A DNA stretch of 64,000 nucleotides from Streptomyces endophytica (GTDB lineage Bacteria; Actinomycetota; Actinomycetes; Streptomycetales; Streptomycetaceae), in contig NZ_CP110636.1 of NCBI RefSeq assembly GCF_026153355.1, positions 4,464,001-4,528,000 of the forward strand. The letters run 5' to 3'. Below the pieces are notes generated by a model. That model searched no databases and had not been told where the DNA came from. It saw only the letters and a program-made list of their open reading frames with translations. Each line of letters opens with the position of its first letter. Positions within the stretch are counted from its first letter, which is position 1. Below, piece after piece: positions 24,418-34,077 of this stretch. The position numbers and the translations under genes were made by a program.

Positions 24418-25115
24418 ATGCCCACGCTGATCCTGGTGCGGCACGGCCGCTCCACCGCCAACACCGCCGGAGTGCTCGCCGGGCGGGCGCCCGGCGTCGC
24501 CCTCGACGAGCACGGCGCGGCCCAGTCCGCCGCGCTCCCCGCGCGGCTGGCGCGGGTACCGCTCGCCGCCCTCGTCTCCAGCCCCCTGCAGCGCTGCCGG
24601 GAGACCATGGCGCCCCTGCTGGCGGCCCGCCCGGGCTCACCCTGCACATCGAGGACCGGATCAGCGAGTGCGACTACGGCGACTGGTCGGGCCGCAAGCT
24701 GGCCGAGCTGACCGACGAGCCGCTGATGGAGGCCGTCCAGCAGCACCCCTCCTCGGTCGCCTTCCCCGGGGGCGAGTCGATGCGGGCCATGCAGGCCCGC
24801 GCGGTCGACGCGGTCCGCGACTGGAACACCCGCGTCGAGCAGACCCTCGGCGCCGAGGCCACCTACGCCATGTGCTCGCACGGCGACATCATCAAGTCCC
24901 TGGTCGCCGACGCGCTCGGCATGCACCTCGACCTCTTCCAGCGGATCTCGGTCGAGCCCTGCTCCCTCACCGTGATCCGCTACACCCGGCTGCGCCCCTA
25001 CCTCGTACGCCTCGGGGACACCGGCGACTTCGCCTCGCTGGTGCCCCGGGACGACGGCGGCAACCCGGCGGCGGAGCGGGACGCGGCCATCGGCGGTGGT
25101 GCGGGCGCAGGGTGA
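24418..25115 (+). CDS. Histidine phosphatase family protein (MSMEG_4193-type phosphomutase), frameshifted
   Basis: A histidine phosphatase of about 232 residues if read through. The catalytic His motif ILVRHGRSTANTAG is near the N-terminus, followed by LVSSPLQRCRETM. In the second part, MCSHGDIIKSLVADALG supplies the second catalytic His. The frame breaks after CGCCCGGGC at about 24636; adding one C restores GLTLHIEDRISECDYGDWSGRKL, a classic family block. So this is most likely a sequencing deletion. It starts a cluster with DUF3090 and the SCO1664-family gene, an arrangement I recall from many actinobacteria. A TAGGGT hexamer ends 7 bp before the ATG, suggesting leaderless transcription. 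Confidence 0.85.
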
Positions 25116-25222
25116 TCAGTCGGCGCAGTAGGGTGGTGCGACGGCGCTGCCCGCCGCCCCTGCGGTCCGCAGGACCCGCAGCGACCGCAGTGACCCCGCA
25201 GTCGAGCAATCGGAGCAGGACG

Positions 25223-25813
25223 TTGTCCCGTCAGGTGTTCTTCTACGACGTACCGGACCGCTTCGTCGCCGGTACGGTCGGGCTGCCTGGCCGCCGTAGC
25301 TTCTACCTCCAGGCCACCGCGGCCGGCCGGACCACCAGCGTCGCCCTGGAGAAGACCCAGGTCGCGGCGCTCGCCGAGCGGATCGACGAGCTGCTGGACG
25401 AGGTCGTCCGGCGCAGCGGCGGCAACGCCCCGGTCCCTGCCGTCTCGCCCACCGAGCTCGCCGACACCGCCCCGCTGGAGATGCCCGTCGAGGAGGAGTT
25501 CCGGGTCGGCACGATGGCGCTGGCCTGGGACGGCGAGGACGAGCGGATGATCGTCGAGGCCCAGGCGCTGGTGGAGTTGGAGGCGGACAGCGAGGAGGAC
25601 CTCGCGGACGCCGAGGAACGGCTGCTCCAGGACGACGAGAACGGCCCGCCGATGCTGCGGGTGCGCCTGACCGGGACGATGGCCAGGGCGTTCGCCAAGC
25701 GGGCCCTGGAGGTCGTGAACGCCGGCCGCCCGCCGTGCCCGCTGTGCAGCCTGCCGCTCGACCCGGAGGGACACGTATGTCCGCGCCAGAACGGATACCG
25801 GCGGGGCGCCTGA
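25223..25813 (+). CDS. DUF3090 family protein
   Basis: A 196-residue conserved actinobacterial protein. It begins with (M)SRQVFFYDVPDRFVAGTVG and ends with a CPLCSLPLDPEGHVCPRQNG motif: two CxxC-like pairs that resemble a zinc ribbon. TTG 25223 is the start that matches the conserved N-terminus and has GGAGCAGG upstream. Function is unknown. The downstream SCO1664-family gene overlaps it by 37 nt, so the two are translationally linked. A TAGGGT hexamer (25129-25134) upstream may be its own -10 element. Confidence 0.9.
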   Translation: MSRQVFFYDVPDRFVAGTVGLPGRRSFYLQATAAGRTTSVALEKTQVAALAERIDELLDEVVRRSGGNAPVPAVSPTELADTAPLEMPVEEEFRVGTMALAWDGEDERMIVEAQALVELEADSEEDLADAEERLLQDDENGPPMLRVRLTGTMARAFAKRALEVVNAGRPPCPLCSLPLDPEGHVCPRQNGYRRGA

Positions 25814-26702
25814 GCGCCATGGAGCCCGCCGTCGAACCGGCCGGGCAGCTGCCCGGCCCCACCGGACCGCAGGACCCGCCGCCGGCCGCGGCGGAGCCGG
25901 CCGGCGGGCTGACGGACTCCTTCCTCGCCGAAGGCGAGCTGACCGTGCGCGGCCGTATCCGAGAGGCCTCCAATGCCGTGCTCTACTGCACGGTCACCCA
26001 CGACGGCCGCACCGCCTCCTGCGTCTACAAGCCCGTCGCCGGCGAGCGCCCGCTGTGGGACTTCCCCGACGGCACGCTCGCCGAGCGCGAGGTCGCCGCG
26101 TACGAGATCTCCCGCGCCTGCGGCTGGGACCTGATCCCGCCGACCGTGCTGCGCGACGGCCCCTACGGCACCGGCATGGTCCAGGAGTGGATCGACCCGC
26201 CGGAGAGCAGCGACGAGGTGCCCGACCTGCTGGCGCTGGTGGAGGACGAGGAGCCCGGGCCCGGCTGGAAGGCCGTCGGCTTCGCCGAGCTCGGCGAGGG
26301 CCGCACCGCGCTGCTGGTGCACGCCGACCACCCGCGGCTGCGGCGGCTCGCGGTCCTCGACGCGGTGATCAACAACGGGGACCGCAAGGGCGGCCATCTG
26401 CTGCCCGGCGCCGACGGCGAGTTCTTCGCCATCGACCACGGCGTGAGCTTCCACACCGAGGACAAGCTGCGCACGCTGCTGTGGGGCTGGGCGGGCGAGC
26501 CGCTGACCGAGGAGGCGCTGGAGGTGCTGCGGGGGCTCGCGGACGCCCTGACGGACTCCGCGCCGCTCGCCGCCCGACTGGCCGAACTGCTCACGGCCGC
26601 CGAGATCGACGCGCTGCGGGCGCGGGTGGCCGGCTGCTGGCGGGCGGCCGGCACCCCGAGCCGAGCGGGGAGTGGCCCGCCATTCCCTGGCCGCCGGTCT
26701 GA
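25777..26702 (+). CDS. SCO1664 family (phosphatidylinositol kinase-like) protein, frameshifted at C-terminus
   Basis: About 308 residues when read through. The core resembles the PI3/4-kinase fold: a GELTVRGRIREASNAVLYC loop, a Lys-bearing strand CVYKPVAGERPLWDFPDGTLAEREVAAYEISRACGW, the catalytic-loop-like VLDAVINNGDRKGGHLL (N-x-D-R-K) and a DFG-like FAIDHGVSF. The substrate is not known. The frame is lost at about 26634 (GGCTGC for GGCCTGC); restoring one C gives the expected tail ending EWPAIPWPPV and the stop at 26700-26702. ATG 25777 is preceded by GGAGGGA. It lies between DUF3090 and mshC. Confidence 0.85.
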
Positions 26703-26833
26703 GCCCGCCCGGGCCCCCTTCCGGACCGCCGAGGCGCATATGCACGTCCGGTCGCGAACCGCAAGACCGCCTTTCCGGCCAAGACCCCTGGTCCGGTTCG
26801 TATGCGGAACATGCATCCGGTTACGCTCAAGGC

Positions 26834-28063
26834 ATGCATGCATGGCCCGCTTCTGAGGTCCCCGCCCTGCCCGGTCAGGGCCGCGACCTGAGGATCCACG
26901 ACACCGCGACCGGCGGACGGGTGACCCTCGCCCCCGGTCCCGTCGCCCGTATCTACGTCTGCGGCATCACGCCGTACGACGCCACCCACATGGGGCACGC
27001 GGCGACCTACAACGCGTTCGACCTGGTTCAGCGCGTGTGGCTCGACACGAAGCGCCAGGTGCACTACGTGCAGAACGTCACCGACGTCGACGATCCGCTG
27101 CTGGAGCGGGCGCAGAAGACCGGCGACGACTGGACCGCGCTCGCCGAGCGCGAGACCGCCCTGTTCCGCGAGGACATGACGGCGCTGCGGATGCTGCCGC
27201 CGCAGCACTACATAGGCGCCGTCGAGTCGATACCCGGCATCGTCCCGCTGGTGGAGCGGCTGCGCGACGCCGGCGCCGCCTACGAGCTGGACGGTGACAT
27301 CTACTTCTCCGTCGCCTCCGACCCGCACTTCGGCGAGGTCTCCGGACTCGACGCCGAGGCGATGCGGCTGCTGTCCGCCGAGCGCGGCGGCGACCCCGAG
27401 CGCGAGGGCAAGAAGAACCCGCTCGACCCGATGCTGTGGATGGCCGCCCGCGACGGCGAGCCGAGTTGGGACGGCGGCTCGCTGGGCCCCGGCCGGCCCG
27501 GCTGGCACATCGAGTGCGTCGCGATCGCCCTGGACCACCTCGGCATGGGCTTCGACGTCCAGGGCGGCGGCTCCGACCTCGCCTTCCCGCACCACGAGAT
27601 GGGCGCCTCGCACGCCCAGGCGCTCACCGGCGAGCACCCGTTCGCCAAGGCGTACGTGCACGCCGGGATGGTGGCGCTGAACGGCGAGAAGATGTCCAAG
27701 TCCAAGGGCAACCTCGTCTTCGTCTCGAAGGTGCGGCGCGACGGCACCGACCCGGCGGCGATCCGCCTGGCGCTGCTCGGGCACCACTACCGCGCCGACT
27801 GGGAGTGGACCGACGCGGTGCTCGACGAGGCCGTCGAGCGGCTGGCGCGCTGGCGCGCCGCGGTCTCCCGCCCCGACGGCCCGCCCGCCGAGGCCCTCCT
27901 GGAGGAGATCCGCACCGCGCTCGCCGACGACCTCGACTCCCCGGCCGCGCTGGCGGCCGTGGACCGCTGGGCCGCCGCCCAGCAGGCCGACGGCGGCACC
28001 GACGAGGGCGCCCCCGGCCTCGTCTCCCGCGCCGTCGACGCGCTCCTGGGCGTGGCCCTCTGA
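26834..28063 (+). CDS. mshC: Mycothiol ligase MshC (L-cysteine:1D-myo-inositol 2-amino-2-deoxy-alpha-D-glucopyranoside ligase)
   Basis: A 409-residue cytoplasmic enzyme that activates cysteine with ATP and joins it to GlcN-Ins in mycothiol synthesis. It is built like CysS: the zinc-binding Cys43 lies in YVCGITPYDATHMGHA, which also holds the HIGH-like signature (THMGHA), and the KMSKS loop is in GEKMSKSKGNLV. The zinc site is completed by HIECVAIA and FPHHE. The length (about 410 residues) and the N-terminus MHAWPASEVPALPG separate it from true CysRS. It follows the SCO1664-family gene by 131 bp. A strong terminator follows. Confidence 0.96.
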   Translation: MHAWPASEVPALPGQGRDLRIHDTATGGRVTLAPGPVARIYVCGITPYDATHMGHAATYNAFDLVQRVWLDTKRQVHYVQNVTDVDDPLLERAQKTGDDWTALAERETALFREDMTALRMLPPQHYIGAVESIPGIVPLVERLRDAGAAYELDGDIYFSVASDPHFGEVSGLDAEAMRLLSAERGGDPEREGKKNPLDPMLWMAARDGEPSWDGGSLGPGRPGWHIECVAIALDHLGMGFDVQGGGSDLAFPHHEMGASHAQALTGEHPFAKAYVHAGMVALNGEKMSKSKGNLVFVSKVRRDGTDPAAIRLALLGHHYRADWEWTDAVLDEAVERLARWRAAVSRPDGPPAEALLEEIRTALADDLDSPAALAAVDRWAAAQQADGGTDEGAPGLVSRAVDALLGVAL

Positions 28064-28091
28064 CGGCCACCGCCTGACCCCCGTCCCGCGA

Positions 28092-28127
28092 GGGGCGCCC
28101 GTACCGGCCGGTGCGGGCGCCCCTTTT
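28092..28127 (+). terminator. Rho-independent terminator of mshC
   Basis: GGGGCGCCCG ... CGGGCGCCCC is a 10-bp perfect stem with a 12-nt loop, followed directly by TTTT. Confidence 0.9.
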
Positions 28128-28234
28128 CCGTGCCCGCCCGCGCGCCCGCACCCGGGCCGGGCGACCGGAAATCCAGGAATCCGGCGCAAGAATCCATGGT
28201 GGGCCGCCCCGTCGGCGGGCTAGAGCTGTCCGGC

Positions 28235-31200
28235 ATGAGGAAACCAACAGGACTGCGGGCGGCGGTCGTTGCCGCGCTGCTCGGGCTCGTGGTGGCGGTC
28301 GCCGGCCCGGCCGGCAGCGCACCGGCCGCCGGCCCCGCGCCCGCCCACACCGTCGGGGACGTCACCGGCTTCGAGGCCGACGGGCCCGTCTACCACCTGC
28401 ACGCGGGCCGGGCCGAGGCCCGCGTCAGCTTCGTGACGGACCGTACCTTCCGCCTCGAACTCGCCCCGGACGGCACCTTCTCCGACCCCACCGGCAAGGA
28501 CATCGTGCTGCCGCAGGGCGCCCCGCCGGCCACCCACTGGCGCGACGCCGGCGACGCCTACGAACTCAGCACGTCCCAGGTCACGTTGAGGGCATACAAG
28601 TCACCGCTGCGCTTCGAGCTGCGCCGGGCCGACGGCTCGCTGGTCTGGTCCGAGGCCAAGGGGCTGAGCTGGGACGACAAGACCACCACGCAGACCCTCG
28701 CGCGCGGCGCCACCGAGCAGTTCTACGGCGCCGGCATGCAGAACGGCCGCGGCAACACCTCGCACCGCGGCCACACCGTCGAGGTGGGCGTGGACTACAA
28801 CTGGGACGACGGCGGCCACCCCAACTCCGTCCCCTTCTACCTCTCCACCGCCGGATACGGCGTCTTCCGCAACACCTACGCCCCCAACACCTACGCCTTC
28901 GACGACCCGGTGACGACCACCGCGAAGGAACGGCGTTTCGACGCCTATTACTTCGCCGGGCCGCGCACGAAGGACGTCATCGGCCAGTACACCGCACTGA
29001 CCGGAAAGCCCTTCCTGCCGCCGGTGTACGGCCTGGAGATCGGCGATTCGGACTGCTATCTGCACAATGCCAACCGCGGGGAACGGCACACCCTGGATTC
29101 CCTGAAGGTCGCCGACGGATATGTGCAGCACGACATGCCCAACGGCTGGATGCTGGTGAACGACGGCTACGGCTGTGGCTATGAAAACCTGGCGCAAACC
29201 TCCCAGGGGCTCGGTGACCGGAAGATGAAACTCGGGCTGTGGACCGAGGACGGCATCGCCAAACTCGCCGACCAGGTCAAGGCCGGCCAGCGGATCGCCA
29301 AACTCGACGTGGCCTGGGTCGGCGACGGCTACAAATTCGCCCTGGACGGCTGCAAGGACGCCTACCAGGGGATCGAGGACAACAGCGACGCACGGGGATT
29401 CACCTGGGCCCCGGAAAGCTGGGCGGGCGCGCAGCGGTGCGGCGTCCAGTGGTCCGGAGACCAGAGCGGCAGCTGGGAATACATCCGCTGGCAGATACCG
29501 ACCTACGCCGGCGCGACGATGTCCGGGCTCGCCTACACGACCGGTGACGTGGACGGCATTTTCGGCGGCAGTCCCAAGACGTACGTCCGCGATCTGCAGT
29601 GGAAGGCCTTCCTCCCGGCGGTCATGACGATGGACGGCTGGGCCGCCAGCGACAAGCAGCCCTACCGCTACGGCGACCCGTACACGGCCATCAACCGGAA
29701 ATACCTGAAGCTGAAGGAATCGCTGCTGCCCTACGTGTACTCCTACGCGGCCGAGGCGACCCGGACCGGGGTCGGGCCGGTGCGTCCGCTGTCGCTGGAA
29801 TACCCCGACGACCCGAAGGCCGCCGCGGACGCCGCGAAGTACGAATTCCTCTCCGGCCAGGACTTCCTGGTCGCCCCCGTCTACCGGGACACCGACACCC
29901 GCGACGGCATCTACCTGCCCAAGGGCACCTGGATCGACTACTGGTCCGGACGCACCTACCGGGGACCGGTGACCCTCGACGGCTACAGCGCGCCGCTGGA
30001 CACCCTGCCGCTGTTCGTCAAGGCCGGCGCCGCCGTGCCGATGTGGCCCGGCATCAGGTCCTACCAGGACCGGACCGCTGGTTCACCGCTCGCCTGGGAC
30101 GTCTACCCGCAGGGCCGCTCGTCGTTCACCCTCTACGAGGACGACGGGGTGACCCGCGCCCACCGGACGGGCGCCGGCGCCACCCAGCGGGTCGACGTCA
30201 CGGCCCCCCGCTCCGGCGCCGGCGACGTACGCCTCGACGTCGGGGCCTCGAAGGGCTCCTTCCAGGGCAAGCAGACCAGCCGGCCGTACGAGTTCACCGT
30301 GCACACCGGGGACACGCCGCGCGGGGTGGAGCTGGCCGGCCGGCCGCTGAAGCGGCTGCCGTCCGCCCGCGCCCTCGAAGCGGCCGGGCAGGGCTGGTAC
30401 TACGACCCGGCCGACCGCGGCGGAGTCGTCCACGTCACGACCGCCTCCCGCCCCACCGACCGGGCCTTCGGCCTGACGCTCAAGGGCGCCAGCGCGGTCG
30501 GCGGCCGGACCCCGGGCGCGGGCGTCACGGTCACCACCCCGGCGGCCAGGAGGTCACCAAGGGCGTGCCGACGACCGTACGGACCGCGGTGACGGCCGGG
30601 ACCCGGGACGCCACGGACGTCTCGGTGTCGCTGTCCGCGCCCGAGGGCTGGCGGGTCTCCGCCCCGGCACACCACGGCCGGCTCGCGGCCGGCGGCACCG
30701 CCCGCGACACGCTGACCGTGACCGCGCCGAAGGACGCGAGCAGCGCCGACCCGGTGACCGTCACCGCCACCGTCCGCTACCGGGCGGCCGGGGCCCCGCG
30801 CACCACCGTGCACCGCTTCGAGGTACGGCCGGTACCGGCCGCGCCGTCCGCCGACACCTGGGCGAGCGACATGGAGTGGCTGACCGCAACCAATGGCTAC
30901 GGCCCGGCCGAACGGGACCGCAGCAACGGCGAGTCGGGCCCGGCGGACGGCCATCCGCTCACCCTCGCCGGGAAGACATACACCAAGGGCATCGGCGCGC
31001 ACGCCAACGCGGACCTGGAGTTCTTCACCGGGGGCCGCTGCACCTCGTTCACCGCGGACACCGGGATCGACGACGAGATCGCCGACTACGGGGAGGTCGC
31101 CTTCTCCGTGGAGGCGGACGGCAAGGTGCTGTGGACCTCGCCGAAGCTGACCGGGAAGTCGGCGCCGGTGGCGGTGGACGTACCGCTGCGCGGCGCCCGG

Positions 31201-31290
31201 CACGTACGGCTGAAGGTGACCGACACCGACGGCAAGAAGTCCGGTGACCACGGCGACTGGGCGGGGGCGCGCTTCCACTGCTCCGGATGA
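28235..31290 (+). CDS. Secreted GH31 alpha-glycosidase with NPCBM module, frameshifted
   Basis: About 1018 residues when read through. A Sec signal peptide (MRKPTGLRAAVVAALLGLVVAVAG) comes first, then an N-terminal beta-sandwich (about 30-270) and the GH31 barrel. The barrel carries KLDVAWVGDGYK with candidate nucleophile Asp358, and WSGDQSGSWEYIRWQIP with the candidate acid/base Asp. A proximal beta domain (YLPKGTWIDYWSGRTY) follows, then a NEW3-like linker and a C-terminal NPCBM carbohydrate-binding domain (GKTYTKGIGAHANADLEF ... GARFHCSG). The frame breaks at the C run 30537-30540; one extra C joins TVTT-PGGQEVTKGV. It probably cleaves alpha-linked sugars outside the cell. The nucleophile context lacks the usual WxDMNE. 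Confidence 0.85.
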
Positions 31291-31320
31291 CCGCCCCCGG
31301 ACGCCGCCGGAGATGACGGC

Positions 31321-31358
31321 GGGGCGCCGGACCGGCCCGCCGGCCGGTCCGGCGCCCC
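31321..31358. terminator. Very strong bidirectional hairpin
   Basis: GGGGCGCCGGACCGG ... CCGGTCCGGCGCCCC has perfect 15-bp arms and an 8-nt loop. It is placed between the GH31 gene and the end of the convergent PAC2 gene. Confidence 0.88.
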
Positions 31359-31389
31359 GGTGCGTGTCAGCCGCCCGGGTGCGCCCGGG

Positions 31390-32445
31390 TCAGTCGCCGC
31401 TCTCCTCCGGGCCGTCCTCGTCGGGCCGACGGGAGGAGTCGGACGGGCCGGTGTCCTTCGGGCCGCCGGGCTCGCGCGGTTCCTTGGAGGCCGGGCGGGG
31501 CGGCCGGGTGCGGCCGCTGGTCGTGTCACGGAGGTAGGAGCTGTCCCGGCCCTCCGCGAGCCCGCCCTCGGTGGCCACGCCGGGGCCGGACTGCGGGTCG
31601 CGGCGGCGCAGATAGCGCTCGAACTCGCGGGCGATCGCCTCGCCGGACGCCTCCGGCAGGTCCGCGGTGTCCCGCGCCTCCTCCAGCGACTGCACGTACT
31701 CGGCGACCTCGCTGTCCTCCGCCGCCAGCTGGTCCACGCCCAGCTGCCAGGCCCGCGCGTCCTCGCTCAGCTCGCCCAGCGGGATGCTGATGTCGAGGAG
31801 GTCCTCCAGGCGGTTGAGCAGCGCGAGGCTGGCCTTCGGGTTGGGCGGCTGGGAGACGTAGTGCGGCACCGCCGCCCACAGGCTCACCGCCGGCACGCCC
31901 GCGTGGGTGCACGCCTCCTGGAGGATCCCGACGATGCCGGTCGGGCCCTCGTAGCGCGACTCCTCCAGGTCCAGCCGGCGGGCCAGGTCGGCGTCCGAGG
32001 TGACCCCGCTGACCGGGACCGGTCGGGTGTGCGGGGTGTCCCCGAGCAGCGAGCCCAGCACCACCAGCATCTCCACGCCCAACTCATGGGCGAAACCGAG
32101 GATTTCGTTGCAGAACGAGCGCCAGCGCATGCTCGGCTCGATGCCGCGGACCAGGACCAGGTCGCGCGCCCGGCCCTTGCCGTTCGCATCGCTGACCCGG
32201 ACCACGGAGAGCCGGGTGGTCGGCCAGGTGATCTTGCGTACGCCGCCGTCGAGGAAGACGGTGGGACGGTTCACCTGGAAGTCGTAGTAGTCCTCGGCGT
32301 CCAGCGCGGCGAAGACCTCGCCCTTCCACTCCCGGTCCAGATGGGCGACCGCGGCGGAGGCGGCGTCGCCGGCGTCGTTCCAGCCTTCGAACGCGGCCAC
32401 CATGACCGGGTCGATCAGCTCGGGCACCCCCTCCAGCTCGATCAC
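31390..32445 (-). CDS. PAC2 family protein
   Basis: A 351-residue protein of the PAC2 (proteasome assembly chaperone 2-like) family, which is widespread in actinobacteria. It begins with a GTG codon preceded by AAGGAGG and reads MIELEGVPELIDPVMVAAFEGWNDAGDAAS. A central block has VLGSLLGDTPHTRPVPVSGV and SLWAAVPHYVSQPPNPKASLALLNRL. The last 80 residues are charged and disordered (SSYLRDTTSGRTRPPRPASKEPREPG). A role in protein assembly is suggested only by the eukaryotic/archaeal relatives. In the core Streptomyces order this gene sits next to mshC; here the GH31 gene has been placed between them. Confidence 0.88.
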   Translation of the reverse strand: MIELEGVPELIDPVMVAAFEGWNDAGDAASAAVAHLDREWKGEVFAALDAEDYYDFQVNRPTVFLDGGVRKITWPTTRLSVVRVSDANGKGRARDLVLVRGIEPSMRWRSFCNEILGFAHELGVEMLVVLGSLLGDTPHTRPVPVSGVTSDADLARRLDLEESRYEGPTGIVGILQEACTHAGVPAVSLWAAVPHYVSQPPNPKASLALLNRLEDLLDISIPLGELSEDARAWQLGVDQLAAEDSEVAEYVQSLEEARDTADLPEASGEAIAREFERYLRRRDPQSGPGVATEGGLAEGRDSSYLRDTTSGRTRPPRPASKEPREPGGPKDTGPSDSSRRPDEDGPEESGD

Positions 32446-32670
32446 CCAGCGCCTCCTTCCGACCGGCCCGGCCGTCGGGGACGGCGGCCGGCAGCAGTTC
32501 CATTACGTGCGTCACCAAGCCTACGGCTTGTGTGGGCCCGGTCCGCAGCCCCTGTGCACGAACACGTCCCGAGTCATCCGATCTGTGGCCGAGGTCGTGC
32601 GTCATCGCTTCCTCAACTTCCGCCCGACATTCGGTACGGGGTCTGGACGGCGACTCGGGGACGGGTCTAT

Positions 32671-32700
32671 ACATCGGATGACCCGGAAAGGTCCGATGTT
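32671..32700 (+). promoter_or_regulatory. Two operator-like sites in the fucose operon promoter
   Basis: ACATCGGA (32671-32678) and TCCGATGT (32692-32699) form a perfect inverted repeat. Each side is also a copy of the ACATC(C/G)GATG core found as a full palindrome before the GntR regulator gene at 42184-42204. The sites lie about 55-80 bp upstream of the fuconate dehydratase start. Confidence 0.7.
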
Positions 32701-32751
32701 AGCTCCGCCGCCAGGAACGATGTTCCTCCGCTACTCCTCAGGGGCGTGCGC

Positions 32752-34077
32752 ATGGCCGCGACCGACACCGTCACCGCGTTCGAGATCCACGACGTCCGCT
32801 TCCCCACGTCGGAGCAGCTCGACGGCTCGGACGCCATGCATCCCGACCCCGACTACTCCGCCGCCTACCTCGTCCTGCACACCGCCGACGGCCCGCGCGG
32901 CCACGGCCTGTGCTTCACCCTCGGCCGCGGCAACGACGTGATGGCCGCCGCGATCCGGTCCCTCGCGCCGTACCTCGTCGGCCGCCCGGTGCCCGCCACC
33001 GCCGCCGACCTCGCCGCCCTGCACCGCGACCTCACCCACGACTCCCAGCTGCGCTGGCTCGGGCCCGAGAAGGGCGTGATGCAGATGGCGGCCGGCGCGG
33101 TGGTCAACGCCGCCTGGGACCTGGCCGCCCGCCGGGCCGGCCTGCCGGTGTGGGAGTTCCTCGCCGCGATGACCCCCGAGGACCTCGTCTCGCTCGTCGA
33201 CTTCCGCTACCTCTCCGACGCCCTCACGCCCGGCGAGGCACTGGCCCTGCTGCGCGCCGCCGAGCCCGGCCGGCCCGCCCGCGCCGCCCGCCTGAAGGCC
33301 GAGGGCTACCCCGCCTACACCACCTCGCCCGGCTGGCTCGGCTACGACGACGGCAAGCTGGTCCGGCTCGCCAAGGAGGCGGTGGCCGACGGCTTCGGGC
33401 AGATCAAACTGAAGGTGGGCGCCGACCTCGACGACGACAAGCGGCGGCTGCGGCTGGCCCGCGCCGCGGTCGGCCCCGGCGTACGGATCGCGGTCGACGC
33501 CAACCAGCGCTGGGACGTGGCCGAGGCGGTCCGCTGGATGACCGCGCTGGCGCCGTACACCCCGTACTGGATCGAGGAACCGACCAGCCCGGACGACGTG
33601 CTGGGGCACGCCGCGGTGCGCTCCGGGCAGCCGGTGAAGGTCGCCACCGGTGAACACGTCGCCAACCGGGTGGTGTTCAAACAGCTGCTGCAGGCCGGCG
33701 CGGTGGACTTCGTCCAGATCGACGCGGCCCGGGTGGCCGGGGTCAACGAGAACCTGGCCATCCTGCTGCTCGCCGCCAAGTACGGCGTCCCGGTGTGCCC
33801 GCACGCCGGCGGCGTCGGCCTGTGCGAGCTGGTGCAGCACCTGGCGATGTTCGACTACGTGGCCGTCTCGGGCAGCCGGGACGACCGCGTCATCGAGTAC
33901 GTCGACCACCTGCACGAGCACTTCGTCCACCCGGTCGTGATCGAGCACGGCCGCTACCGGGCCCCGGCCGCCCCCGGCTTCTCCGCCGAGATGCGCCCGG
34001 CGTCCCTCGCCGCCCACCGCTACCCCGACGGGCCCGTGTGGCGGGCCCGCCGGACCACCGAGGAGGCCCTCATATGA
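32752..34077 (+). CDS. L-fuconate dehydratase (enolase superfamily)
   Basis: A 441-residue enzyme that dehydrates L-fuconate to 2-keto-3-deoxy-L-fuconate. It is very similar to Xanthomonas FucD over its whole length: FPTSEQLDGSDAMHPDPDYS, NDSQLRWLGPEKGVM, YPAYTTSPGWLGYDD. The catalytic K-x-K is IKLKVG (Lys219/Lys221). Mg2+ ligands lie in AVDANQRWD, WIEEPTSPDD and ATGEHVANR, and the general-base His in VCPHAGGVGLCE. It is the first gene of the operon and overlaps the next gene by ATGA. ATG 32752 follows AGGGGC. Operator-like sites upstream match those of the GntR regulator. Confidence 0.94.
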   Translation: MAATDTVTAFEIHDVRFPTSEQLDGSDAMHPDPDYSAAYLVLHTADGPRGHGLCFTLGRGNDVMAAAIRSLAPYLVGRPVPATAADLAALHRDLTHDSQLRWLGPEKGVMQMAAGAVVNAAWDLAARRAGLPVWEFLAAMTPEDLVSLVDFRYLSDALTPGEALALLRAAEPGRPARAARLKAEGYPAYTTSPGWLGYDDGKLVRLAKEAVADGFGQIKLKVGADLDDDKRRLRLARAAVGPGVRIAVDANQRWDVAEAVRWMTALAPYTPYWIEEPTSPDDVLGHAAVRSGQPVKVATGEHVANRVVFKQLLQAGAVDFVQIDAARVAGVNENLAILLLAAKYGVPVCPHAGGVGLCELVQHLAMFDYVAVSGSRDDRVIEYVDHLHEHFVHPVVIEHGRYRAPAAPGFSAEMRPASLAAHRYPDGPVWRARRTTEEALI

